DNA of 64,000 nt, from NCBI GenBank assembly GCA_947493285.1, contig CANLQH010000007.1:22081-86080 (forward strand). The letters run 5' to 3'. This document shows positions 36,617 to 44,022 of this stretch, one piece after another. Made by a program: the position numbers and the translations under genes. This stretch comes from an uncultured Tenacibaculum sp. (lineage in GTDB: Bacteria; Bacteroidota; Bacteroidia; Flavobacteriales; Flavobacteriaceae). Within the stretch, counting starts at the first letter, position 1, and the number at the start of each line of letters is the position of its first letter. The notes beneath the pieces were generated by a model. That model saw only the letters and a list, made by a program, of their open reading frames with translations, ran no database searches and was not told the DNA's origin.

Positions 36617-38551
36617 ATGCAATTTAAACATCCTGAAATTTTATATTTCTTAGCATTTTTATTGATTCCAATTTTGGTGCATTTATTTCAATTGCAACGA
36701 TTTGTAAAAGTTCCGTTTACCAATGTTGCTTTTTTACAAAAGTTAGTTTTACAAACCCGAAAAAGTTCTCGTATAAAAAAATGGTTAATCTTAGCTACTC
36801 GACTTTTACTTTTAACAGCCATAATATTAGCCTTTTCTCAACCATATTTTAGCAATCATAAAGTTGATGAAAAGCAGCATTTTTTTATTTTCTTAGATAA
36901 CTCATTAAGCCTAAATACTAATGGAGAAAAAGGAAATCTACTCCAAGTAGCTTCTCAAGAAATTATTGAAAACTTATCAAACAAAGCAAGTTACTCTTTA
37001 CTAACTAATGATAACTTTTATAAAGGTAAAACTGCATCTGACTTAAAAGACATTTTACTAAAAACTACAACTACAGCCAAAAATTCAAATATTGAAGATG
37101 TTCTATTAAAGATTTCAAGCGAAAATAACACTAACCAACCCTCTTCTAAAAACATCTTAGTTTCTGATTTTCAAAACATAAAAAAAGAGGATTTAAATAA
37201 TTTAGATTTAAATACTAAACTAGTAAAACTAAGTCCAGAGCAGAAAAGTAATATCTCTATAGATAGCGTTTTTATTAAAGAAAATGGTTCTTCTAATTAT
37301 GAAGTGAATATCTTAATCAAAAATCAAGGCGCTGCAAAAAACAACATTCCTATTGCTATTTACAATCAAGAAAAATTAATAAATAAACAAACGTTTTCTG
37401 TCAAGCAAAATCAAACTGAAACTGTTGTTTTTTCAATAGTGAAAACCCCAACATTTCTAGGAAGAGTAGACATTAACATAAACGACACTTATAGTTTCGA
37501 TAATTCGTTTTACTTTTCGATAAATACAGCAACAAAAATTAATGTTTTAAGTATTGGTGAATCTTCAAATTTTCTGGAAAGAATTTATACCAAGAAAGAG
37601 TTTAATTTTATTAGTTCTACTCCTAAAAATGTTAACTACAACCTAATTCCTAAACAGAATTTAATTGTTTTGAATGAGATTGAGAACATTCCAGAAACCT
37701 TAATTAGTAGTTTAATCGATTATGCTAAAAAGGGAGGTAATATTATTGTTATTCCACATAAAAATGCAGCTATAAAATCATACAATAGTTTTTTAAAGAA
37801 AGCTACTATTGGACGTTTACTTTCTAAGAAAAAAGACAGTTTAAAAATTACTGAAATTAATTTTAATCATCCACTATTAAAGAATGTTTTTGACAAGAAG
37901 GTTCGTAATTTCCAATATCCTTTTGTAAAAAGCTCTTTCATTACTTCTTTTAATAATGCGAGTACAATTGTTTCTTTCGAGAATAAACAAGGTTTCATAA
38001 AACAAAAAAACTTAACAAACTCTTCATTTTATTGGGTAGCTGCTCCTCTAAACAACGAGAATAGCAACTTTACCAATTCACCTTTAATTGTGCCTATATT
38101 TTACAATATTGGGAAACAAAGTTTACAGCTTTCAAAACTTTATTACACTATTGGGCAACAAAACATTATTGACATCGATACTCAGATACGAAAAGATGAA
38201 GTTTTAACAATTACAAATAACAAAACTTCCTTTATTCCTTTACAACAAACATTTCAAAATAAGGTTAGTATCACAACAACCAATCAACCTTTAAAAGCTG
38301 ATTTTTATCAAGTAAAACAAAATGATAAAATTTTAAAAAACATCGCTTTTAATTATTCTAAGAATGAAAGCTCATTAAACTTTTTAGATGTTTCTAATCT
38401 TGACAATACAAGTATTTCAACATCAGTAAAAAACACTTTAGAAAGTATAAATAACGAAAATAAAATTCAGTGGCTTTGGAAATGGTTTTTAGCATTAGCC
38501 ATTGTATCTTTGCTTTTAGAAATTTTGATTTTAAAATTCTTTAAACCATGA
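36617..38551 (+). CDS. BatA-domain membrane protein
   Basis: The protein has 644 residues. It starts with the BatA N-terminal module: first helix, then L-V-H-L-F-Q-L-Q-R-F-x-x-V-x-F-x-N-V-x-F-L, then a second helix at about 58-76. A von Willebrand A-like domain follows (F-F-I-F-L-D-N-S-L-S-L), then a glutamine-amidotransferase-like part and a last membrane helix near residue 625. Such proteins are conserved in Bacteroidota; the metal-binding DxSxS of the vWA domain is only partly kept (D-N-S-L-S). It overlaps the dihydroorotase-like gene by 4 bp (ATGA). Confidence 0.8.
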   Translation: MQFKHPEILYFLAFLLIPILVHLFQLQRFVKVPFTNVAFLQKLVLQTRKSSRIKKWLILATRLLLLTAIILAFSQPYFSNHKVDEKQHFFIFLDNSLSLNTNGEKGNLLQVASQEIIENLSNKASYSLLTNDNFYKGKTASDLKDILLKTTTTAKNSNIEDVLLKISSENNTNQPSSKNILVSDFQNIKKEDLNNLDLNTKLVKLSPEQKSNISIDSVFIKENGSSNYEVNILIKNQGAAKNNIPIAIYNQEKLINKQTFSVKQNQTETVVFSIVKTPTFLGRVDININDTYSFDNSFYFSINTATKINVLSIGESSNFLERIYTKKEFNFISSTPKNVNYNLIPKQNLIVLNEIENIPETLISSLIDYAKKGGNIIVIPHKNAAIKSYNSFLKKATIGRLLSKKKDSLKITEINFNHPLLKNVFDKKVRNFQYPFVKSSFITSFNNASTIVSFENKQGFIKQKNLTNSSFYWVAAPLNNENSNFTNSPLIVPIFYNIGKQSLQLSKLYYTIGQQNIIDIDTQIRKDEVLTITNNKTSFIPLQQTFQNKVSITTTNQPLKADFYQVKQNDKILKNIAFNYSKNESSLNFLDVSNLDNTSISTSVKNTLESINNENKIQWLWKWFLALAIVSLLLEILILKFFKP

Positions 38552-39807
38552 TAACGCTTATAAAATCGGCAACAATCATAGATGCTTCAAGCCCTTTTCA
38601 TCAACAAACCAAAGACATTTTAATTACTAACGGAACAATTACTAAAATTGATAGTAATATCTCTAAAAAAGACGATTATCAAGTTATAGAACTTGATAAC
38701 TTACACGTTTCTACTGGTTGGTTTGATTCTAGTGTTTCTTTTGGTGAACCTGGTTACGAAGAACGAGAAACGATACAACATGGTTTAGAAGTTGCTGCAA
38801 AAAGTGGATTTACCGCTGTGGCTGTAAACCCGAATACAAATCCTGTAATTGACAACAAATCTTCTGTTGAATTTTTAATTAATAAAGCAAACGGATTTGC
38901 TACCAACCTTTACCCTATTGGGACTTTAACACAACAAAGTAAAGGTATTGAAATGGCGGAATTGTATGATATGCAACAATCCGGCGCAATTGCTTTCGGT
39001 GATTACAACAAACCTATAGCAAATGATAATTTATTAAAAATCGCATTATTATATACTCAGAACTTTGATGGATTAGCGTTAAGCTTTCCTAAAAACAATT
39101 CAATTGCTGGAGATGGTGTTGCTAACGAAGGAAAAAACAGTACACTTTTAGGCTTAAAAGGCATTCCTGCTTTGGCAGAAGAAATTCAGATTTCTCGTGA
39201 TTTATTTTTACTAGAGTATACTGGTGGTAAATTGCACATCCCTACAATTACAACCGAAAAATCAGTTAAATTGATTAAAGAAGCTAAAAAGAAAGGACTT
39301 AATGTTACTTGTAGCGTTGCTGTTCATAATTTAGTTTTAACAGATGATGAGTTACATGGTTTTGATGGAAATAAAAAAGTAAATCCACCTTTAAGAACAT
39401 CAAAAGACATTAAAGCTTTACTAAAAGGCTTAAAAGATGGAACTATTGACATCATTACATCTGACCACAATCCAATTGACATTGAACATAAAAAAGTAGA
39501 ATTTTCTACAGCTAAAGACGGTACTATCGGGTTAGAAAGTGCTTTTGGAGCTTTAAACACTGTACTGGATATAGAAACGATTGTAAATTGTTTATCTAAC
39601 AACCCAAGAGAAATATTCGGAATAGAGAAAACATCAATTCAAGAAAATCAAAAAGCTGATTTATCGTTTTTTTCTACTGAGAGAATTTATACTTTTTCTG
39701 AAGCAGATATTATTTCAACATCGAAAAACAGTATCTTTTTAAACAAAGACTTAAAAGGGAAAGTATATGGAATTTACAACAACAGTCAACTCATTTTAAA
39801 CTCATAA
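38548..39807 (+). CDS. pyrC: Dihydroorotase-like amidohydrolase without the HxH metal motif
   Basis: The protein has 419 residues and is clearly related to class I dihydroorotases (G-E-P-G-Y-E, A-V-N-P-N-T-N-P, T-S-D-H-N-P). In active enzymes the strand after the N-terminal domain carries D-x-H-x-H, which binds zinc; here it reads D60-S-S-V-S, so both His are Ser. The Asp of the late S-D-H-N-P motif remains. This is similar to the inactive PyrC-like partners known from other bacteria, or a clade with other metal use. A second, canonical dihydroorotase would be expected elsewhere. Confidence 0.8.
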   Translation: MITLIKSATIIDASSPFHQQTKDILITNGTITKIDSNISKKDDYQVIELDNLHVSTGWFDSSVSFGEPGYEERETIQHGLEVAAKSGFTAVAVNPNTNPVIDNKSSVEFLINKANGFATNLYPIGTLTQQSKGIEMAELYDMQQSGAIAFGDYNKPIANDNLLKIALLYTQNFDGLALSFPKNNSIAGDGVANEGKNSTLLGLKGIPALAEEIQISRDLFLLEYTGGKLHIPTITTEKSVKLIKEAKKKGLNVTCSVAVHNLVLTDDELHGFDGNKKVNPPLRTSKDIKALLKGLKDGTIDIITSDHNPIDIEHKKVEFSTAKDGTIGLESAFGALNTVLDIETIVNCLSNNPREIFGIEKTSIQENQKADLSFFSTERIYTFSEADIISTSKNSIFLNKDLKGKVYGIYNNSQLILNS

Positions 39808-39810
39808 ACC

Positions 39811-40137
39811 ATGGATAATCAAATAATAAATGAAGGTAAGACAAATGCAGTAATTAGTTATTTAACAATTATAGGTACTTTAATTGCTTTTGTTTTAAAC
39901 AATAGTAAAAAAAATCCTTTTGCAAGTTTTCATATTCGTCAAAATGTTGGTTTAAATGTTTTATACTTCCTTAATCAATACATCATATACAAGCATGTAA
40001 GTTGGATTGCTGGAGCAGTAATAGGAACCGTAATTTTTGTTCTTTGGATTATTGGTTTACTAGGAGTTTTAAAAAATGAAAAAAAATTAGTTCCAATTTT
40101 TGGAGAACAATTTCAAGATTGGTTTAAAGGAATTTAA
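39811..40137 (+). CDS. DUF4870-like small membrane protein
   Basis: The protein has 108 residues and three hydrophobic segments: I-S-Y-L-T-I-I-G-T-L-I-A-F near the start, then a region with F-A-S-F-H-I-R-Q-N-V-G-L, then W-I-A-G-A-V-I-G-T-V-I-F-V-L-W-I. The F-H-x-R-Q motif is typical of DUF4870/Tic20-like small membrane proteins. The function is unknown. It is 3 bp after the dihydroorotase-like gene and 4 bp before the esterase gene. Confidence 0.75.
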   Translation: MDNQIINEGKTNAVISYLTIIGTLIAFVLNNSKKNPFASFHIRQNVGLNVLYFLNQYIIYKHVSWIAGAVIGTVIFVLWIIGLLGVLKNEKKLVPIFGEQFQDWFKGI

Positions 40138-40141
40138 TTAC

Positions 40142-40786
40142 ATGAGTTTACATTATATCGTTAGAGAACCTAAAAAATCATCTAACAAACCATCTCTATT
40201 GGTTTTATTACACGGTTACGGAAGTAATGAGCAAGATTTATTTTCGTTTGCTGAAGAATTACCAGATGAGTTATTAATCGTTTCTGCTCGCGCACCTTAC
40301 GATATGGGGTATGGTGGTTATGCATGGTATGCCATTAATTTTGATGCGAATAATGAAAAATTTTCTGATTTAGTACAAGCAAAAGAATCTATAGATAGTA
40401 TTGCTTTATTTATTGATGAAATAAAAACTAAGTACAATACAAACCCAGATAAAACATTTTTATTAGGGTTTAGTCAGGGTGCAATTTTAAGTTATGCTTT
40501 AAGCTTCTTATATCCTAATAAAGTAAATCATGTAGTTGCTTTAAGTGGTTATATTAATGACGATTTACTACCTAAAGAAATTTCAAATACTATTACTACT
40601 GATTATTATATCTCTCATGGAACAGTAGATCAAGTATTACCTGTTGATTGGGCAAGAAAAGCTTCTCCTTTTTTAAATAAGCATAATTTAGTAAATGAAT
40701 ATTCTGAATATCCTGTTGGACATGGAGTTGCGCCTCAAAATTTTTATAGTTTTAAAAATTGGATTGTTGAAAGGTTAAAATCTTAA
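40142..40786 (+). CDS. Alpha/beta-hydrolase, phospholipase/carboxylesterase family
   Basis: I place the start at the ATG at 40142 (M-S-L-H-Y-I-V), giving 214 residues; an ATG at 40100 in the same frame would overlap the preceding gene. The nucleophile elbow is G-F-S-Q-G, the oxyanion loop L-H-G-Y-G-S-N-E-Q-D-L, and the catalytic Asp and His are likely in H-G-T-V-D-Q-V-L-P and Y-P-V-G-H-G-V. It is a cytosolic esterase of the LYPLA type, substrate unknown. Confidence 0.88.
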   Translation: MSLHYIVREPKKSSNKPSLLVLLHGYGSNEQDLFSFAEELPDELLIVSARAPYDMGYGGYAWYAINFDANNEKFSDLVQAKESIDSIALFIDEIKTKYNTNPDKTFLLGFSQGAILSYALSFLYPNKVNHVVALSGYINDDLLPKEISNTITTDYYISHGTVDQVLPVDWARKASPFLNKHNLVNEYSEYPVGHGVAPQNFYSFKNWIVERLKS

Positions 40787-40815
40787 ATCATCAAATACCT
40801 GTTCTAAATATCAGT

Positions 40816-40823
40816 TATCTTTG
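40816..40823 (+). promoter_or_regulatory. TAnnTTTG box of the sterol desaturase gene
   Basis: TATCTTTG followed by C, a good -7 box, lies 18 bp before the ATG at 40842. No clear TTG is found at the expected upstream distance. Confidence 0.45.
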
Positions 40824-40841
40824 CAGCTTAAAAATTAATTA

Positions 40842-41777
40842 ATGGAGATTTTCACTCATCAAAATGCGTATAAATGGTTTGTCCCTGTTTGTGCACTTGC
40901 CATTATCATTGAAATTTATTTTAGCTACAAAAGAAAAGCAAAAAACTACGAGTTTAAAGATGTTTCTACCAATGTATATTTTGCTTTAACCAATGTACTT
41001 TTAGATACTTTAATGTATGGGATTTCATTCATTGTAATGGATTTCTTCTACGAGTATCGATTTATTAATTGGGAACATACTGGTGTTATCTATTGGTTAA
41101 TCGCATTTATTGGTCAAGATTTCTTGTATTACATCCATCATTATGTAGATCATCATTCGCGTTTTTTTTGGGCAGTACACGTAACTCATCACAATTCAGA
41201 GTATTATAATATTTCTACAGGTTTCCGTTCTCCTGTATTTCAACCTTTATATCGATTTATGTTTTTAGTTCCTTTAATTTTGATTGGAATAGCTCCACTG
41301 CACATTATGTTCGCATATGCAATGAATCAAAATTACGGAACATTGTGTCATACTAATTTTATTAAAAAGAATACTAAAAAAGGAGTTGCTGGCTTCTTCT
41401 TAAACGTTTGGGAATACATTTTTGTAACTCCATCACATCATAGAGTGCATCATGCTTCAAACACTAAATACTTAGATAAAAACATGGGAATGTTTTTAAT
41501 TATTTGGGATAGAATGTTTGGTACTTTTCAAGCGGAAGAAACTACCGAAGAATATGAAGAACTGAAATTCGGCTTAACAAAGCCTTTAGAAGATAAAGGA
41601 CCTATCAATATTTTATTCCACGAATGGAAAGAAATATTTAAAGACTTTTTTAATAGAAAAAAACATCTCCCACTAGGAACTCGTTTAAAATATGTATTTA
41701 TGCCTCCTGGTTGGTCGCACGATGGAAGCTCACAAACGAGTAAGCAACTACAAGCAGAGTTAAAAAAACAGAATTAA
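40842..41777 (+). CDS. Sterol desaturase/fatty acid hydroxylase family protein
   Basis: The protein has 311 residues. Four or so membrane helices carry the di-iron histidine clusters H-H-Y-V-D-H-H, H-V-T-H-H and H-H-R-V-H-H, the hallmark of the fatty acid hydroxylase superfamily. The enzyme should act on membrane lipids (hydroxylation or desaturation); the exact substrate is unknown. It is a monocistronic gene with its own terminator. Confidence 0.9.
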   Translation: MEIFTHQNAYKWFVPVCALAIIIEIYFSYKRKAKNYEFKDVSTNVYFALTNVLLDTLMYGISFIVMDFFYEYRFINWEHTGVIYWLIAFIGQDFLYYIHHYVDHHSRFFWAVHVTHHNSEYYNISTGFRSPVFQPLYRFMFLVPLILIGIAPLHIMFAYAMNQNYGTLCHTNFIKKNTKKGVAGFFLNVWEYIFVTPSHHRVHHASNTKYLDKNMGMFLIIWDRMFGTFQAEETTEEYEELKFGLTKPLEDKGPINILFHEWKEIFKDFFNRKKHLPLGTRLKYVFMPPGWSHDGSSQTSKQLQAELKKQN

Positions 41778-41778
41778 T

Positions 41779-41812
41779 AAAAAAAGCCAAGTAAATTACT
41801 TGGCTTTTTTTA
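41779..41812 (+). terminator. Bidirectional terminator
   Basis: Stem built on AGCCAAGT and ACTTGGCT with A and T runs on both sides, between the convergent desaturase and peroxiredoxin genes. Confidence 0.9.
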
Positions 41813-42265
41813 TTATCCTAAAATTTGCTCAGCATGAGCTTTTGTTTTTACTTTAGTAATTATATCTTCAATAATTCCGTTTTCATCAATTACAAAAGTT
41901 GTTCTGTGTATTCCATCATATTCTCGACCCATAAATTTTTTAGGTCCCCAAACCCCAAAAGCATTAATAACTTCTTTACTCTCATCCGCTAACAAAGGAA
42001 AAGGTAATTCGTGTTTATTAATCCAATTCTGTTGACGCTTAGCTGAATCTGCACTCGCTCCTAGTACGTTGTATCCCTTTGCTAAAAAAGTTTGATAATT
42101 ATCTCTTAAATCACATGCTTCAGCCGTACAACCTGGTGTGCTTGCTTTTGGGTAAAAGAATAACACTAGTTTTTTCCCTTTATAATCAGAAAGTTTTACA
42201 ACATTTCCTTTTTCATCAACAGATTCGAAATTGGGTGCTTTATCTCCTATTTTTAATGTAGTCAT
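41813..42265 (-). CDS. bcp: Thioredoxin-dependent peroxiredoxin, Bcp type
   Basis: The ATG at 42265 (M-T-T-L-K-I-G-D-K-A-P) is chosen; the frame runs on to 42316 but that part covers the neighbouring nth start. The product has 150 residues. The peroxidatic Cys lies in K-A-S-T-P-G-C-T-A-E-A-C and a second Cys five residues later can resolve, as in Bcp/PrxQ. It removes peroxides using thioredoxin. It is divergent from nth with only 34 bp between. Confidence 0.93.
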   Translation of the reverse strand: MTTLKIGDKAPNFESVDEKGNVVKLSDYKGKKLVLFFYPKASTPGCTAEACDLRDNYQTFLAKGYNVLGASADSAKRQQNWINKHELPFPLLADESKEVINAFGVWGPKKFMGREYDGIHRTTFVIDENGIIEDIITKVKTKAHAEQILG

Positions 42266-42271
42266 AATTTG

Positions 42272-42279
42272 TATTTTTG
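42272..42279 (+). promoter_or_regulatory. TAnnTTTG box of nth
   Basis: TATTTTTG lies 20 bp before the nth ATG, inside the 34-bp gap shared with the divergent bcp gene. The -33 region of nth must therefore lie within the bcp coding sequence. Confidence 0.45.
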
Positions 42280-42299
42280 TCGATATAAAGATATTGAAA

Positions 42300-42950
42300 A
42301 TGACCAAGGCAGACAAAGTACAATTTGTTATAAATACATTAGAAGAATTATATCCTGAAATTCCTGTTCCTTTAGATCATAAAGACCCATATACGCTTTT
42401 AATCGCTGTTTTATTATCCGCACAATGTACAGATGTTCGTGTAAACCAAATTACACCTTTGTTATTTGCTAAAGCTGATAATCCATATGATATGGTAAAA
42501 ATGACCATAGAAGAAATTAAGGAAATTATTAGACCCTGTGGATTATCACCAATGAAGTCGAAAGGAATTTACGGTTTATCAAAAATTTTAATTGAAAAGC
42601 ATAACGGAGAAGTTCCTCAAAGCTTTGAATACTTAGAAGAGTTACCAGCTGTAGGACATAAAACTGCTAGTGTTGTAATGAGTCAAGCTTTCGGTGTTCC
42701 TGCTTTTCCAGTAGATACTCATATTCATCGATTAATGTTTCGCTGGAATTTATCTAACGGAAAAAGCGTGAATCAAACAGAAAAAGACGCAAAACGTTTA
42801 TTTCCAAGAGAATTGTGGAATGATTTACACTTGCAAATAATTTGGTATGGTAGAGAATATTCACCTGCTAGGGGGTGGAAATTAGAAAACGATATTATTA
42901 CTAAAACTATTGGTAGAAAATCTGTTCTTAACGAATATTACAAAAATTAA
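42300..42950 (+). CDS. nth: Endonuclease III
   Basis: The ATG at 42300 gives 216 residues. The helix-hairpin-helix L-P-A-V-G-H-K-T-A-S, with the catalytic Lys, and V-D-T-H-I-H-R, with the catalytic Asp, define endonuclease III, a DNA glycosylase/AP lyase for oxidised pyrimidines. The C-terminal Fe-S cluster cysteines expected in E. coli Nth are not seen in the last 25 residues, so this looks like a cluster-less version. Confidence 0.9.
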   Translation: MTKADKVQFVINTLEELYPEIPVPLDHKDPYTLLIAVLLSAQCTDVRVNQITPLLFAKADNPYDMVKMTIEEIKEIIRPCGLSPMKSKGIYGLSKILIEKHNGEVPQSFEYLEELPAVGHKTASVVMSQAFGVPAFPVDTHIHRLMFRWNLSNGKSVNQTEKDAKRLFPRELWNDLHLQIIWYGREYSPARGWKLENDIITKTIGRKSVLNEYYKN

Positions 42951-42956
42951 GTCCAT

Positions 42957-42990
42957 AAAAAAAGCTCCAACATTAGTTGAAGCTTTTTCC
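42957..42990 (+). terminator. Terminator after nth
   Basis: Stem AAAAAGCT-c-CAAC with GTTG-a-AGCTTTTT around loop atta (one mismatch). It ends 5 bp before the 3' end of the small minus-strand gene and can serve both directions. Confidence 0.8.
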
Positions 42991-42994
42991 ACTC

Positions 42995-43138
42995 TTAATT
43001 CAAATTCAATTCAATGAGATAGTTTGATTTGGTTTTAACTACTTTTAGCGATTTAGAAAAATTAATCAAAAATTGAACTGTTTCTTGTTTAGGTTTCATT
43101 TTAAAATCCGAAGATCTTTCAGAGTAAAGTTGTATCAT
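42995..43138 (-). CDS. Small conserved protein (47 residues) downstream of the sigma gene
   Basis: Reading the minus strand from the ATG at 43138 gives a 47-residue protein: M-I-Q-L-Y-S-E-R-S-S-D-F-K-M-K-P-K-Q-E-T-V-Q-F, then L-I-N-F-S-K-S-L and a basic, then Leu/Asn-rich end. As I recall, flavobacteria carry similar small proteins with K-P-K-x-E-T-I-Q-F-L-L at this place. It lies 59 bp downstream of the sigma factor gene in the same direction and ends just before a terminator, so it is probably co-transcribed. No function is known. Confidence 0.65.
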   Translation of the reverse strand: MIQLYSERSSDFKMKPKQETVQFLINFSKSLKVVKTKSNYLIELNLN

Positions 43139-43197
43139 ATATCCCCTTTTATTAGTTTATTTTCAAGTATTTAACGATACAATTTTACTAATATTGT

Positions 43198-43785
43198 CTA
43201 ATTTACTAAAATAATTTTATTTTTTTCAATTATTTTTCTCAAATTAATTAAAGCATAACGCATTCTTCCTAAAGCTGTATTAATGCTAACCCCCGTGTTT
43301 TCAGAGATTTCATTAAAACTCATGTCATTATAAATACGCATTTTTAAAACTTCTTTTTGTTCTTCTGGCAATTCTTCTACTAATTCTTTAACATCAGCTA
43401 AAATTTGCTCTTTAATAATTTTATTTTCCGCGTTTAAAGATCCATCACTTAAAACTGAAAAAATATCAAAATCATCAGTGTTATTAAACTTTGGCATTCT
43501 GTTACTCTTTCTAAAAAAATCAATAATTAAATTATGAGCAATTCTCATAACCCAAGGTAAAAACTTACCTTCTTCATTATAACTTCCTTTTTTTAGTGTA
43601 CGAATTACTTTAATAAAAGTATCTTGAAATATATCTTCTGTAGTATCTCTATTTTGTACTTTGCTGTAGATAAAGCTGTACAATCTTTGTTGATGACGTT
43701 TAATCAATAATTCTATTGCTAATTCTTTTCCATTCAGATAGTCTTTTACTAAAGCACTATCGCTTATAACATCTTTATGCATCAT
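43198..43785 (-). CDS. ECF-like RNA polymerase sigma factor
   Basis: The protein has 195 residues. Region 2 shows D-T-T-E-D-I-F-Q-D-T-F-I-K-V and F-L-P-W-V-M-R-I-A-H-N; region 4 shows D-M-S-F-N-E-I-S-E-N-T-G-V-S-I-N-T-A-L-G-R-M. No anti-sigma gene is adjacent. As far as I know, this kind of single sigma gene next to uvrA is common in flavobacteria. The leader contains CCCCTTAA (43829-43822 on the minus strand) and no clear TAnnTTTG box. Confidence 0.92.
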   Translation of the reverse strand: MMHKDVISDSALVKDYLNGKELAIELLIKRHQQRLYSFIYSKVQNRDTTEDIFQDTFIKVIRTLKKGSYNEEGKFLPWVMRIAHNLIIDFFRKSNRMPKFNNTDDFDIFSVLSDGSLNAENKIIKEQILADVKELVEELPEEQKEVLKMRIYNDMSFNEISENTGVSINTALGRMRYALINLRKIIEKNKIILVN

Positions 43786-44009
43786 AATTACTTTTTTTTA
43801 GAATCCATTAGGACTCTTTCGTTAAGGGGTATATTTATTAAAAAGTAATTATTTTGCTATAGGCTATTAATTATTGATTAGTAACTAGTTACAAATATTC
43901 AATTTTTTATTTACAATTACAAACAATCAATAAAGTTTATCTTAAAAAACTAAAAAAACAATTATATAATCTTTAAAAAGATTTCTAAAAGTGGTATTTT
44001 TAGCGTTTA

Positions 44010-44017
44010 TATTTTTG
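44010..44017 (+). promoter_or_regulatory. TAnnTTTG box just before uvrA
   Basis: TATTTTTG ends 5 bases before the uvrA ATG at 44023, so the transcript may start at the A of the start codon. The rest of the 237-bp gap to the divergent sigma gene is AT-rich and shows no other gene. Confidence 0.45.
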
Positions 44018-44022
44018 AGTAA

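Noticed and set aside
11109..43829. TTAAGGGG occurs twice in the second tiny transcript (11109 and 11142) and its complement CCCCTTAA is in the leader of the sigma gene at 43198, suggesting RNA pairing.
   Set aside because: Both copies in the tiny transcript encode the repeated Leu-Arg-Gly of the peptide, eight matching bases occur easily by chance, and unit 1 does not keep the word.
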